From positions 62,001 to 126,000 of the forward strand of contig JAAOMT010000659.1 in NCBI GenBank assembly GCA_016748015.1: a stretch of DNA of 64,000 bases. Reading direction: 5' to 3'. The notes beneath the pieces are model-generated. The model saw only the letters and a program-made list of their open reading frames with translations. It had not been told where the DNA came from and made no database searches. Source of the DNA: Geosiphon pyriformis. Taxonomy: Eukaryota > Glomeromycota > Glomeromycetes > Archaeosporales > Geosiphonaceae. Every line of letters starts with the position of its first letter. Within the stretch, counting starts at the first letter, position 1. Both the position numbers and the translations under genes were made by a program. Below, one piece after another: positions 11,431-22,549 of the stretch.

Positions 11431-12543
11431 CTTTTAATTGTCACTATTGGTCCAGATCCATTGTTCCAATGTTTAATTTGGCCAATTTTTCTGGCATAAA
11501 TTGATAGCATTCCAACAGTTGTTGTCAATTTATTAAAGTGAGTTTACAGTAAAGGGCAATTTCTGGGAAATTTAGAATTTCTTGTGGTGTTGATGCATTT
11601 TCTAGCTCTATTCTAAGATATCCCATGATGGTGTTTTCTGGAATATATATGAGCTCTTCTGTGGTATTTGTGATAGAAATTTTTATTCATTGTGTTTTGT
11701 TAGCTGGAATAAAAAGGTTAATAAGTCTTATGGAAAACTGTTGGCAAGTTTCTGGGTGGGGCTCGAATATTAGATTTATATCTTTTATTGTCTTTTTTAT
11801 TTTAATTTCTGATTTTCCATAAGGTGTGAGTGTGATTGACCACTTATTTCTAATTAATTCATTTTTCTCCTCTGGCATTTCAATAAAATTTGCTTTAATT
11901 CCTTTTCCTGTTGATCTAAAACTATAAATTTCTCTCATTGTTTGTGTCAATTCCTCTCAATTTTCTACTGATACAAATTTTCCAACTTTTATTAATGGTA
12001 AGAAAATTGCTTGTGCAATTTTCTCCTTAGATTCAATGGTATAAGATTTTTTTGAATTGTTCTGTAGCAAAACCATCAAATTTCTAGTGTAATCAGAATT
12101 AATTACTCCTCCTTGAATGCTTATTCCTTTTTTCGCAAGGCTTAATCGCAACGCTATTTGGACCATTATTCCTGGCAGAATTTCAACCACTATTTTTAGG
12201 CCAATTTTTGTAATACTCTTGAGTGGCAATGTTATGGATTGGTCTTCTGGATACCGTAAATTGAATCTGGCATCAGTTGGATAGGCTCTTTTGAATACTA
12301 TTCCTAAGTGCCCATTGTTATAGTACCAGATACTAATCTTCTGATCTAGATTAGTATAGGCTAAAATATTTTCTGACTCAGAACCATCAGGTGAGTTTTG
12401 TTGATTTATTGATTGATTTTGGTACTGTTGATTCTTAATTTCCATTTTTTTTTCTAAGTCCTTTTTGTATTGACACTTTTTATAGTGCTGACTTTGGCAC
12501 AGAATAAGACAATCTTTGCAAAGGTAAGTGTTGATCTGAGCAA
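11431..12543 (-). pseudogene. dUTPase and preceding linker, element D (broken)
   Basis: The long open stretch 11957-12583 contains dUTPase-like motifs: DARFNLRYP (motif 1, usually AGxDL), RLSLAKKGI (motif 2, usually RSSxAxKG), GGVINSDYTRNL (motif 3, usually GVIDxDYxG with the catalytic Asp; here Asn), EKIAQAIF (motif 4). FRSTGKG (motif 5) follows at about 11915 beyond a stop. dUTPase hydrolyses dUTP and keeps uracil out of DNA. Motif 3 Asp-to-Asn and the altered motif 1 make activity unlikely. The gene is split at 12543 by the solo LTR. Confidence 0.8.
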
Positions 12544-13373
12544 TGTTACAGATAATTATTTGGGATCTCAAGTCAAATAACAAATCTGTAACTTGGTGCT
12601 TGGTTGGTATTCTGGTGTTGATATCTAAAGGTTTTTTTGTGGAGTTCTTTGTATAATGGATAGAGATTTAATCATTGTTTTCAATAGTCTCCTGAAATTG
12701 CAATTTCATCAAATTTTTTTCTCAGCATGGTGGCCAGTAATCTTCTTGGTAAGCTATTATCAAATTTATGAGTGTTCTACCCTTGTTTCATGGATCTTTT
12801 ACCAGTCCTTATGACGTCTGTATCTCAGTGCTTAATCTTTAATCAATTTAGTATAAACCAAAGAAATAACAAAAAAGAAATAAAAGAAAATAAAAAAAGA
12901 TAAAGAAATAAACAAAAGTAATTCCAAGTTAGTATTTTGTCAATAGCTGTGATCAAGAGCTATTGTTCCAGTGTGGTTAAGTATTAATTACTATCAACAT
13001 GAAGTGTGGATAGTGGAGAGTGGATTGAGATAGTAAATAATTATTTATTGATATTTGTGAATAGAAGGTTGCTTAGATCAAATCTAAACTGCAAGGTCTG
13101 TTTTTTCTATTTTTAATGCTACCACTATATATACATAATTTGGGTTCTACAAGATCACACACATTTTCAAGCAATGTGCTATAATTTTTTGAGCAATGCT
13201 TTATATTGCTGAGCAATGTGCCATATTTTCTTGACATCACTCCACATTGCTGAGCAATGTGCCATGATTTCTGACATTGCTTCACATTGCTGAACAATGT
13301 GCTCACATGCTCACTACTACTTCCTATTGGTCTACTATTTTTCTATATTTGTTTTCTTTTTTTATAAGTAACA
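12544..13373 (-). mobile_element. Solo A-type LTR inside the D polyprotein
   Basis: 830 bp starting TGTTACAGATA and ending AAGTAACA, with flanks GCAA (12540-12543) and GTAA (13374-13377). Removing it and one flank restores the frame across the junction: QKQYF then QINTYLC, as in element A (QKQCL, INTQLC). U3 (13150-13310) has GAGCAATGTG palindromes; the R hairpin ACTATCAACATGAAGTGT is near 12992. It was left by recombination between two LTRs. Confidence 0.88.
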
Positions 13374-14120
13374 GTAAAATACTGTTTCTGTTCTTGGTGA
13401 GTAGAACACAGCTGTTGATAATTTTCCTGGAATTCATCCACTGGGTCGAACATGTTATAGCTGGTGACTTTGTCAGCTATTTCAGCTGATACTTTCCAAT
13501 GTTGTATTTCTTTGGCGGTTCCTTTTCTTACTTTGGCTTATGTGGTGTTATATAACTCATTCTTGTCATGTGAGTAGTGCTGCAGTTTTCTTAATGCTCT
13601 GTTGAATGCTGCTTTGAATGGCATTTTTTCTTTTATCCAGTCACAGATAAGGATCGTATATTGGCAAATTGTGTTACATGTTTTTTCTCTGCCTGGCATG
13701 TCAATCCAGTTGCACTCTTTTGGCAATGGTTTTTCACAAGCAAAACATGGTTTTTCGTCCTATTTTTCATGTCTTTCTGGATAACAGTATTTTTCTTTGT
13801 TACAATGATTACAATAGTAGTGGGTGGGATTTCTTGAGTCTTTGTCTGGTGTACTACATGCAGTCATAGACGAGAGTTTTTTATTGCAAACCGAACATTC
13901 TAGTTTTGGTCTGCATTGCTAACAGTTTTTTTATGGACTTGCCTGGTTTCATTCGGATCTTCCTTCATTTCTCCAAGTTAGTATGGCCAGTAGTTCTGTT
14001 CTTTGGTCATCAGTCCACAAGAGCTAATAAGTTTTGATGGTTGGTAAGGCTGGATTTTTTTTGAATTCAAAGGTGGGTCTTTAGTTGGTGCTAGGTTTTT
14101 GGAAGTGGCCACATGTGACT
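13374..14120 (-). pseudogene. Cys-rich linker domain, element D
   Basis: Between protease and dUTPase the translation has spaced cysteine pairs: CFAC near 13745, then CNTICQY near 13670, preceded by a CNHC-type pair near 13810. The open stretch is 13538-13726. The pattern C-x2-C ... C-x3-CQY recurs in A, C and (partly) E, suggesting a zinc-binding module. Function unknown. Confidence 0.6.
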
Positions 14121-14129
14121 GGAATTCTG

Positions 14130-14600
14130 GCATGATGGCCATTATAGCTGATAAAAAGCTCTTGAGTAGTCCAGTCTAATGTGGCATTGGCTTTTGTTAG
14201 CCAGTCATTTTCTACTAATGCTTAATATTGTGTAGTATCCATTACTAATACTTTTGTAGGTATTATTATGCCATTAATTTCAAAAGAAAATGAGTCGATT
14301 TTGCCATAAGACAGCTTGGTACTTTTATTGGCTGTTATAATTTGGGACATCACGGCGCAATCAACTTTGAAACCCAGTTGGTTTACTAGTTGAAGCATTA
14401 CAATGCTTCCAGTGGATTTACTGTCTAAGATGAGTTTAATTGGCATGTTGTTTACTTTTGCTTCCATGTATATAGCAGTGATTGGGCATTTTTTGTCCAA
14501 TGCTGCTCCACTAAACATAGCCTCTTTTTTTTCTAATTCAAAAGGAAAAATAGCTGTGAGGCTGTTATCTTCTATGACAACAGCTGGTGGTATTGTTTAG
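14130..14600 (-). pseudogene. Aspartic protease, element D (broken)
   Basis: The open stretch 14222-14518 aligns with A's protease. The active site at 14417-14425 reads Asp-Ser-Lys (LILDSKSTGS): Asp is kept but Gly is Lys. Conserved pieces IITANKSTK and IPTKVLVMDTTQY follow as in A. It would normally cut the Gag-Pol precursor. Confidence 0.75.
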
Positions 14601-16690
14601 ATCAAGTTCTGGCTATTAGTGATATTTTTGGTTTTAGATATATTACCATTAATATTTCCAAGATTTAAGTTTTCTGATATATTAAGGTAAGTTGGCTAGA
14701 AATTTGGGTAGTTTGGGTAGTTTGTGTTTGTTTGCTGATTAGGTCCTATGCAGTTTGGGTTTTTCTGAACCAATGCATTTTGATTCTATATGGGCTGATT
14801 TCAGGGCTCAAAATGCCAATTTTGGTTGGCTACCATGGGCTGTTGTTGGTAAGTTCCTTGATTTTGGTATATGGTGAAGTATTGATGTGATATTGGCATG
14901 TATTGATTTCTGGACATTTGGGGTAACACATAATAATTATTCTTACATGCCTTGTGTATTATTTACATTCAATATTGACTAATCAAATATTCTATACATT
15001 TGCAAAAATAGCAGGCATGTGTTTTTGTTTTGAAGTCCTAATATGATGAGCAATTATTTTGGCTGCTGCTAAATTTTTGGTTGTATTTTTGAGGTATTTG
15101 GTATGTGTTATTTTTTCCTGGGTCTGAGATAAGGTAATTTTCTATTTTCTTAGAGAGTTTCTCTTCTAATTGTGTTACTCTCTTTTCTAACGTTTCTGTC
15201 TTGTTTTCCTCTATTACTATGTTAACCATTTGACTATGATTAGCTTTTTTCTCAGCCGATTTAAGAGCTCTGGTGAGCATAACAACTTCTGGTAAAAAAT
15301 TAAGGTGGGCAGAATGTACTCTTTCTAAAATGTTGCTTTTTAATTTTCTAATAAATTGATTTAAAACCTGAGGATTGGTATAGTATCTTTGCTCAATCAC
15401 TTCAATCTGATGGCAAATTCGATTAAATTGAGCAAGATATTGGGTGACAGTTTCATTTGTACCTTGCTTGATAGTATTAAATTTGTTCTGTAGTTGAATT
15501 ACAGCATTTGGGTTGCTAAAATACTTCAAGAGTGTGTCTTTGAATTTGGCAAAGCTCATGGGTTTTGTTTCCAAGCTTTGATATTATGAGTTGGCAGTGC
15601 TTTTCAGAAAGAAAAGTAACATTTGAATTGCTTTTTGATTATTCTAGTTATTTGTCTGGATGGTTTTTTGTGCTTCTTTGAGCCATGTGTGCACATTTGT
15701 TTCTTTTTCCTCTCCTAAGAAATCTGTTAATTACACAATGTACGGTGTGGCCATTTTGTCATTGTTTCCTGCTGGTGGGTTTATTGGTCTAAGAGAAGGT
15801 GGGATGATATTTCCTTGAGCATCCCTAAAGATAGCTTCTCTTATATTCAGTTCTTTCTCTTGATTATGAATTTCTTGGTTTTTAGACTGGCTGCTTGTTT
15901 CAATGACTGGTCTTGTGCTTGTTTTTTTACTGGTTTTTTTGGATTCCAATTTAGACTCCTCTTCACAATTTTCAAACTCCACTCCAAAATTTGGCTGTGA
16001 TAATAGTGTTTTGAAAAGTGATAAATATTCTCTTGTTATTGGTATATTTCTTCAATTGCATTGTTTAAGCTTTTCAGTATAATTAGGAGTTCTTGGCATT
16101 TGTGGGGTTGATGTGAATAATGATACAGCTCCTAATGGAAGTTGGATTTTATTATCTTGGAAAAAATGATAAGATCTTTCTTCTGGCGAATAAAGGCATT
16201 ATTTTTTTACTGATTGCATAATGTTTTTCTTGGGTATTTGAACGAGTGTTCCTAATTTTTGCTGATTTTTTTTGTGATTAATTTCTGGATTGTGGACGTG
16301 TTCTCTGGTGTTCTTTGTGGATATTGGGTAATTTTTGTTGGCATATTGCTCAATTTCGTAATGAATTTGAACAATAGTCATGGCTAATGCTGTTGTTTCT
16401 TTTGTAGTAAATTGAGATAATTCCTTATATAATTGATGTTTTGCATCATTTGGTTCTTCTTTCTTTCCTGTGTGATAATTTATTCTGGCATTAATGTAAT
16501 AGGTGAGAACATTTTCAGTTGGACAACACTCTTCTGGTAATTCAAAATTACTTTGATGTTGTAAATAAAGGGCATGGCAAAATTCAACAACAGTAAGGTT
16601 AAGAGCTTTTGTCACCACTTTTGTTTCTTCCTTTTTAGCAATAAATTATTGCTAATTATTATTTTCTTTTTGATTTTCTTTCCTCATAAG
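14601..16690 (-). pseudogene. Gag, element D (broken)
   Basis: From right to left: matrix-like N-terminal part (16199-16618), acidic/Pro-rich spacer (15731-15982), capsid-like region (15038-15574: FKDTLLKYF, TVTQYLAQFNRI, LNQFIRKLK), coiled region (KRVTQLEEKL), then the zinc knuckle at 14972-15013. There the His and last Cys are both Tyr (CYFC ... Y ... Y), each explained by one transition. A Gln/Asn-rich stretch leads to the protease. There is no clear ATG at the expected start near 16650. Confidence 0.75.
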
Positions 16691-16698
16691 GTTTACCA
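16680..16698 (-). other. Primer-binding site, element D
   Basis: On the minus strand TGGTAAACCTTATGAGGA starts two bases after the 5' LTR. It resembles but differs from the site in families A and B (TGGTGCT..TGTGAGG). TGG pairs with the tRNA 3' CCA; the tRNA is not identified. Confidence 0.55.
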
Positions 16699-16700
16699 AA

Positions 16701-17519
16701 TGTTATGAGAGTGTTTTTTTGGTATATTTTAATTGTTGATCTCCCATTTTAATTGCAATCAGTCTCTCATAAGTTCTTCTATTTTATGTGTTGGATATTA
16801 ATGATGATGTACTAAAGGTTTTCTCTTGATGTTGTGATATAAGTCTTCTCTTTAATTCTAGTTGTCTTTGTATATTGTGTACTCCTTCCCAAAGGCTAAT
16901 CTGAAATCTACTTGCTGTCTGGGGTCTTCTCTGAGGCTATCTTTGCAATTGCCTGATGTGTTTTTCTAATCTAGAAACATGAAATGTTAATGGCCTTTTC
17001 ACAATTTTCCCAAGTATATAATAAAGCTTTTTCAATTTAATTAGTAACCATATGAATAATCTTGATCAAAGATTATTCTTCCAAAGAGTTCAGAGATGGA
17101 ATAATAGTTTCATTCACTAGAGAGGGTATGTGAATTTTATTGTTAATCTCATAATTGTAATGTTTATTCAATTTATTATTTTTTTTTTATTAATTATTTT
17201 TGAATAAGATTTTATTTAGATATTTGTTGCTTTTAGTTAAAGCTGTTTTTCTTTATCATTAAAAACTATTGTATATATATATAATTATTGTTTTACAAAA
17301 TAATGTCTTGTAATACTTTATTTTTATTATTTCTAAATAGTGCTTGCTGTTATTGTGAAATAGTGCTTGCTGCTTTTGCACGATAGTGCTTGCTGCTATT
17401 GTAAAATAGTGCTTGCTGTTATTTGTAAATCATTTCTTTTTATAAATTGTTGCTGTGCTATTTCATGATTAGCTAATTTATATTATTTATAATTCTTATT
17501 AAATTCTTAAATTGTAACA
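16701..17519 (-). repeat. D 5' LTR
   Basis: 819 bp, starting TGTTATGAGAG and ending AATTGTAACA. Four tandem units of about 23 bp (AATAGTGCTTGCTG...) lie at 17337-17430. A TATATATATA stretch near 17273 could be the promoter. It has about 250 bp (near 16800-17060) that the 3' LTR lacks. Confidence 0.85.
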
Positions 17520-17523
17520 GTAG

Positions 17524-18328
17524 TAAAAAAGGTGTTATCTTTTCTAGTGTTTGTTGGTGCCCATTTAATAATTCTTTGCTAAGCATTGGCATTGGTTTCT
17601 TGTAAGAACCAAGTAGCAAAAGAGCCTTGAAGGTAGCCACCAACAATTTGGAACTTGTATTTATTATTATATTGGTTGGCTATAATAGCTCTTTTAAAGT
17701 TATCTAACCATTCAATTGGATCTTGTGCATCACTTCTAAATAAAAGTAGTAGAGAGTTATTTCTTTGCCCTAAAGCAGTTTGTATGCCTTGAAGGGCAAT
17801 CAGAATATTTTGTTGCATGGAGTTATTAGCCATTGGTTCAGGAGTAGCTGTTTGTGTAGAATGTTCTGATTTACTTGAAAAGAGGTCAAAAACAGGAGAA
17901 GTTTGATAGCTTTCTTTTTCTGTTTCAAAGGGTGTTTCAGCTAGCTAATAGACAGCAATCCAAATATGAATTTGATAATTCAGGTATTCAGAATTAGGGA
18001 GCTGTTGTTCAAAAGTTGTGGAGTATAAAAGCTGATTAATGCTGTTATTTTTTTTTTAAAATTGTCTTCAAAATAAGCTTGGTTAAAGTAATAAGTTGTA
18101 TAAGCTATGTAGGTTTTAGCTAAATGTTCATTTAAAAACCAGTTTTAAAAATTTTGAAATTGTCTACTGGATTGTTTTTCAATAGGGAAGCAAATCAAGC
18201 AGAAGAGCAAAAGATTGAATTCAATAAAGTCTAAATTATTTTTGTTGTGTGTTTCAAAGTGTTCTTTTGATTGTTGTGACAGATATAAATAATTACCCAC
18301 ACAATAGAAAACAAAGTAGATTTTGACA
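17524..18328 (-). pseudogene. Gag N-terminal half, B0 (broken)
   Basis: The open stretch 17579-17833 has QGIQTALGQRNN and a capsid-like core (DPIEWLDNFKRAI, VGGYLQGSFATWF) nearly identical to B3 at 28152-28358. Upstream to about 18290 the translation is acidic and interrupted by stops. It continues into 9189 once element D is removed. Confidence 0.75.
18291..18310. other. Empty counterpart of the A-short insertion site
   Basis: AATTACCCACACAATAGAAA here corresponds to AATTACCCAT [2990-bp insertion] TCATACAATAGAAA at 28817-31827 in B3. It shows the pre-insertion sequence and that the duplication at 28823-28826/31817-31820 is 4 bp. Confidence 0.85.
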
Positions 18329-18346
18329 ACCTCACAGAAAGCACCA
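18329..18346 (-). other. Primer-binding site, B0
   Basis: On the minus strand TGGTGCTTTCTGTGAGGT begins six bases after the LTR end. It is nearly the same as in B3, A and E. TGG matches tRNA CCA ends; the tRNA is not identified. Confidence 0.75.
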
Positions 18347-18352
18347 CTTTTA

Positions 18353-19002
18353 TGTTATGAGTTGAAATAACAAGCTAACAGATAGCAAAAGAGAACAAGA
18401 TTGTAGAACAATAAAAGAAATCAAAAAGAATTCAACTTTAAAGAGTGAATTGAATAAGTATAAATTCAATGTGTAAGATTAGTCTCATAAAATATCTCAG
18501 TTACTATGCTTTTTAAAAGATAATCAGAGAATCTAAAAATAGAAAGATAATCTGTATTGTCAACAAATAATCATGCCTGGTATAATTTTATGTCTTATAT
18601 TAACACTCTTAAAATTCAATATCAAGTATCAGATGTTCTTTTCAGTTATGTTTTATTCAATAATCTTCAAATGTTACAATTACACATTTTAGGAAAAAGA
18701 TAGAGAATAACCAATAAGTAATCTTTTATCTTAAAATGATCAGATACTTAAAGATAAGAAAAGAAAAATTAGTAAGAAGAGAAAAATTAAGATAAAGTTG
18801 TTATTTTATTTCTTTTATTTCTTTTATTTCTTTGATTCTTACATACATTTTTACAGCTAAGAGATTCATCACTTATATAGCTATCAAAAGTGATTAATGA
18901 TTAGATTAATAATCACTTTTTAAAAATAGAATGACTAATTATATGACATCAATAACTGATATATGTAATAATTAATAAGAAGTATAAGTTTCAACCATAA
19001 CA
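18353..19002 (-). repeat. B0 5' LTR
   Basis: 650 bp with termini TGTTATGA and CCATAACA. Only two 12-bp TGATTA/TAATCA units remain (18893-18915), against seven in the partner LTR. C sequence begins at 19003. Confidence 0.88.
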
Positions 19003-19690
19003 ATATCTTTAGGATTAATTAAAGGAGAATGTATACCAATTTGTGAAATTAATGGTTCAGAATTGTTTCTAAAATGATAATATTTTAATCGATCTCTATG
19101 TGCAATTTTTGCTAGTATTTTGTCATCAAGTCTTAACTTGTATGATTTATTGTCTAGAATTTCGTAAATATAAAATGGTCCATCTTATTTATGTTCAAAT
19201 TTCCCACTTTATTGTTTTTCAGTCTTAGTTCTGTGTAAAAGAACTTTATTTTTAAGTTTAAATTCATTAATAATTGGTAATAATTTGTTATTGTGCTTTT
19301 TTTTTGTTGAGCTTGGAGGTGTTCAATATGAGTAATTGCTATTTGTCTTTTTCCTTCCAATATACTAAAAAGAGTGTAAACTCTTCTCTGAAGTGTTTCT
19401 TGAAAGTTTTCTTCATTAATTGGTTGCATTGGATATGTTTTTACTGTAAAATTAATTGGTAATCTTGTTGTTCTTTCATAAATAAGATTAAATGATATGT
19501 GTTTTATAGTATTTTATTTTAGTGTTCTGTAGGCTAGTAACACTGATGAAATAAATATATTTTATTCCTGCTCAAAATTTGTTGAGACTTTGGCTAAAGA
19601 TTCACACAATATTCTGTTAAAACATTTTACAAGTCTATTTGTTTGAGTTGGAAAGTAGAATATGTCTTACTATTTTGATGAAATTAGAAA
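19003..19690 (-). pseudogene. Integrase C-terminal part, element C (broken)
   Basis: Translation gives QTNRLVKCFNRIL (integrase Glu region with Glu changed to Lys), then PINEENFQETLQRRVY (19154-19429) as in A (PITEENFQETLLRRTY), and NKMDHFIF, matching NGMDHF in A, with the usual stops. No catalytic Asp region is found upstream. Confidence 0.7.
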
Positions 19691-20050
19691 CAATTTGAGA
19701 GTTTTCATCTTAGAAGATATTGTTATGTATAATTTTAATTTTTAATTTATTTAATAAAAAAATAAAGTAATTGTTGGAATTGTAAAATATAACTCAAAAT
19801 TTCTTCATTTTTTTTGGTATATAGACATTTGGAATTGAGATTTCATGCTTTAAACAGATTTGTTTATTGGATTCAAAAATTTATTAGGTAGTAATGAATT
19901 TTAAGCAAATGTAAATTTTGTGATGTTTTCTAAAAGGTGAAATAATAATTGGTTGAAAAAGTTGAAAAATCTGGTGAGATTCATTTTGTGCTTTAAGAGC
20001 TATGTTTACTGGAACTGTGAATCATCCAATTGAACCAAAATCTTGAGTTC
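19691..20050 (-). other. Deletion-junction region of element C
   Basis: Between the dUTPase downstream part and the integrase end, where A has about 2 kb of RT/RNase H/integrase, C has only about 350 bp of AT-rich sequence that I could not align to any domain. The deletion breakpoints lie here. Confidence 0.5.
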
Positions 20051-20640
20051 TTCTTTTACTTTTTTTTAATTGTTCTTTGTTGTTAACTAATTACAAACCC
20101 AAAATATTGATTAAGAATAAGTAAATTGCTTGAGCAATTTTTTCAGTATGTTTAATCTTAAATAGTTTGTCTGTTTTATTTTGTAACATAATAGTAATAT
20201 TTCCAGTGTATTCTGTATCTATAATTCTTTTTCTAACATTGATTTTTTTGCTTGCCAATAATAATCTGGAAGCAATTTGGACTATTGCTCATGGTAGAAT
20301 TTCAAGAGCAATTCTGAGATTGATTTTGGTTAAAGATTTTGGTTAAAAGACCAAAATATCTTTTTCTAGATATCATAGATCATATTCAGCATATATATTG
20401 TGAGTTTTTTCTGGCTTGATTTCTTGACCATTGTTGTTAAAGTATTTAAGTTGTAAGGCTAATTGATTTTCAGTAAGGTAGATTGAAATTGTTGCAATTT
20501 TTTCTTCTGGCTTAAATTCTCCAAACTCAATTTTCTTCTGGTTATCTTTGCTGGGTAAGAGAATGCTAAGGACATAGCATTCTGAATACTATTTATCATT
20601 ACAAGACATGATGCATTCTTCACATAATTGAATGTTTATT
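20051..20640 (-). pseudogene. dUTPase, element C (broken)
   Basis: dUTPase motifs are visible between stops: AEYDLRYL (motif 1), ASRLLLASKKI (motif 2), RIIDTEYTGNI (motif 3, catalytic Asp retained) and EKIAQAIYL (motif 4). Interruptions such as TTT TGG TTA AAA stops and changed motif 2 indicate a dead gene, though motif 3 is better kept than in D. Confidence 0.75.
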
Positions 20641-21480
20641 TGCTTTAATTGTTAAATTTGAGCTTTTTGGATTGGATAAGTATGGCTTGCAATTTGGTAA
20701 TATGTTTTTACTTCATTTTTATAGTTGAATTCAGTTAATTTTATTGTGTATTCAATGTATTTAGCTTTTTTTATTTGGTGGACATCTTTTTGTGTGGCTT
20801 CATTGATTAAAGCTATTGCTAAATCAAAAATCATTTTAGTATTGTAAGAGTAGTAGTAGAATTTGTTGAGAACACTATTGTATATTGTATTAAAAGATGT
20901 TCCTCTTCTGACTTTTTCTGAGATTAATAGAGCATATTGGCAAGTTTGATTACATACTTCTTTTCTTATTGCAATATCAATCTAATTGTATTCTTTTGGT
21001 AGTATGTTTCTACATATGAGACAAGAAATGTTGTTCTATTTTCCACTTTTTTTGGAGTATTCAAATTATTTTCTATGGCATGCTTTACAAAAGTAGCAAG
21101 TGTGTGTTTCATATTCTTTTTTTGAAGATATGTATTAATGAAAGTTTTTTGTTGTAATCTTTGTATTTAAGTGGGATGTAAGATAGTTGTTTCTGTGGTT
21201 CTGGTGTAAAGTATCAAATAATATTTTATTCTTTGGTTTTCTTGAAAATTTCTTGTTCTGTTTCTTCAGTCTAATTGGATGTTAATCTAAGGACTATGTA
21301 TGTTTTAGTAATTGGCATTTCTTTTTTTTCTTTAAATTCAAATACTGGGGCTTTTTCAGATTGTTTATTAAAAGTACCACAGATAGCAAGTACTCTGGTG
21401 TATTGTCTTTTGTATAAAATTTTTAGTTCTTGGGTTTTTCAATATAAATTTGCATTGGTCTTGAGAAGCCAATTGTTTTT
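20641..21480 (-). pseudogene. Cys-rich linker domain, element C
   Basis: Pairs CYFCKAC (about 21085), CLICRNILPKE (about 21010) and CNQTCQY (about 20945) keep the spacing seen in A and D. An open Lys-rich stretch at 20652-20834 follows before dUTPase. Presumed zinc-binding; function unknown. Confidence 0.6.
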
Positions 21481-21871
21481 AACCAGAGCTTAGTATTAGG
21501 GTGCATCTATAATTAAAACTTTGATTGAGATGGTATTTCATTAATGATAAATGGAAAGTTGTCAATTTCTCCTACTGAGATTTTTTTTATGTTATCAGCT
21601 GTAACAATTACAGTTTGAACTGGTCTGTTAACGTTTTTTCCAAGCTGTTGCATCAATTAATAAGTAATAATACTTTCAGCAAATCTACTGTTTAAAATCA
21701 AGCAGATTTGTTTTTTTTCTACTTCAGCTTCAATATACATAACAGTGATTGCTTTTTGCTCATTGACTGCTGTATTGCTAAGTAAGAATGGTGATTTATT
21801 GGCTTTAAATTCAAATAGAAATATATCTGAGAGATTGGTATTTTGAGCAATTTGGGCTGGTAAAATAGTAT
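21481..21871 (-). pseudogene. Aspartic protease, element C (broken)
   Basis: LILNSRFAESI at about 21684-21692 stands where A has LILDSGSAGSI: both Asp and Gly are lost by G-to-A changes. The flanking pieces (AITVMYIEAEV, IVTADNIKK) match. Interrupted upstream by B3 at 21872. Confidence 0.7.
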
Positions 21872-22549
21872 TGTTATGGATTGGAGTAACAAGCTAACAG
21901 ATAGCAAAAAAAAACAGAATTGTAGAGTAATGAAAGTAATCAAAAAGAATTCAACTTTAAAGAGCAAATTGAATAAGTATGGATTTAATATGTGAGATTA
22001 GTTTCATAAAATATCTCTGTCACTATACTTTTCAAAGATAACTGGGGAATCTAAAAATAAAGAAATAGTCCATATTGTTAATAAATGATCATGCCTAGTA
22101 TAATTTTATGTCTTATGTCAGCACTCTTAGAATTCAATATCAGGTATTAGATATACTCTTTAGTTATGTTTTATTTAATAATTTTTAAATGTTGCAATTA
22201 TACATTTCAGAAAAAGTGTAAAGAATAACCAACAAGTAATCTTTTATCCCAAGATGTTTGGATATTTGAAGATAGAAAAGGAGGAATTAGCAATAAGAAA
22301 ATGATTGAAATAAAAGTTGTTATTTTATTTATTTTCTTTCTTTGATTCTTACATACATTTCTACAGCTAAGAGATTCATTGCTTATATAGCTGTCAAAAG
22401 TAGTCAATGATTAGATCAATGACTAGGTCAATAATCAAGTCAATGATCAAGTCAATGATCACTTTCTAAAAATAGAGTGGCTAATTTATGTGACATCAAT
22501 GGCTAATACATGTGATATTTAATAAGAAGTATAAGTTTCAACCATAATA
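21872..22549 (-). repeat. B3 3' LTR
   Basis: 678 bp, TGTTATGG to CCATAATA. It holds five 12-bp TGATCA-type units at 22402-22462 against ten in the 5' LTR. The polyprotein stop lies inside it (22519). Confidence 0.9.

Larger units (their letters stand above)
9190..17519 (-). mobile_element. Family-D Ty3/gypsy element lacking integrase
   Basis: Complete LTR-to-LTR element inserted in the gag of B0: flanks ATAG (9186-9189) and GTAG (17520-17523), LTR ends TGTTATG and GTAACA. Removing it joins gag to match B3 at about 28047. Internal order from right to left: primer site, gag, knuckle, protease, Cys-rich region, dUTPase (split by a solo LTR), RT, RNase H, tail. Between RNase H and tail no integrase can be found, so the copy, or the family, is non-autonomous. 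Confidence 0.88.
1903..19002 (-). mobile_element. Family-B Ty3/gypsy element B0, with nested insertions
   Basis: Minus-strand element: 5' LTR 18353-19002, primer site 18329-18346, gag N-terminus 17524-18300, then family-D element 9190-17519, gag C-terminus, protease, solo LTR 6021-7076, RT/RNase H, integrase, tail, and the remaining 3' LTR 1903-2216. Removing the insertions makes it collinear with B3 at 21872-32610. It lies inside family-C sequence (C resumes at 19003). Confidence 0.85.

Noticed and set aside
18329-18346. Naming the primer tRNA from the primer-binding sites
   Set aside because: The sites are clear, but I cannot match TGGTGCTTTCTGTGAGG to a specific tRNA 3' end without a tRNA set.
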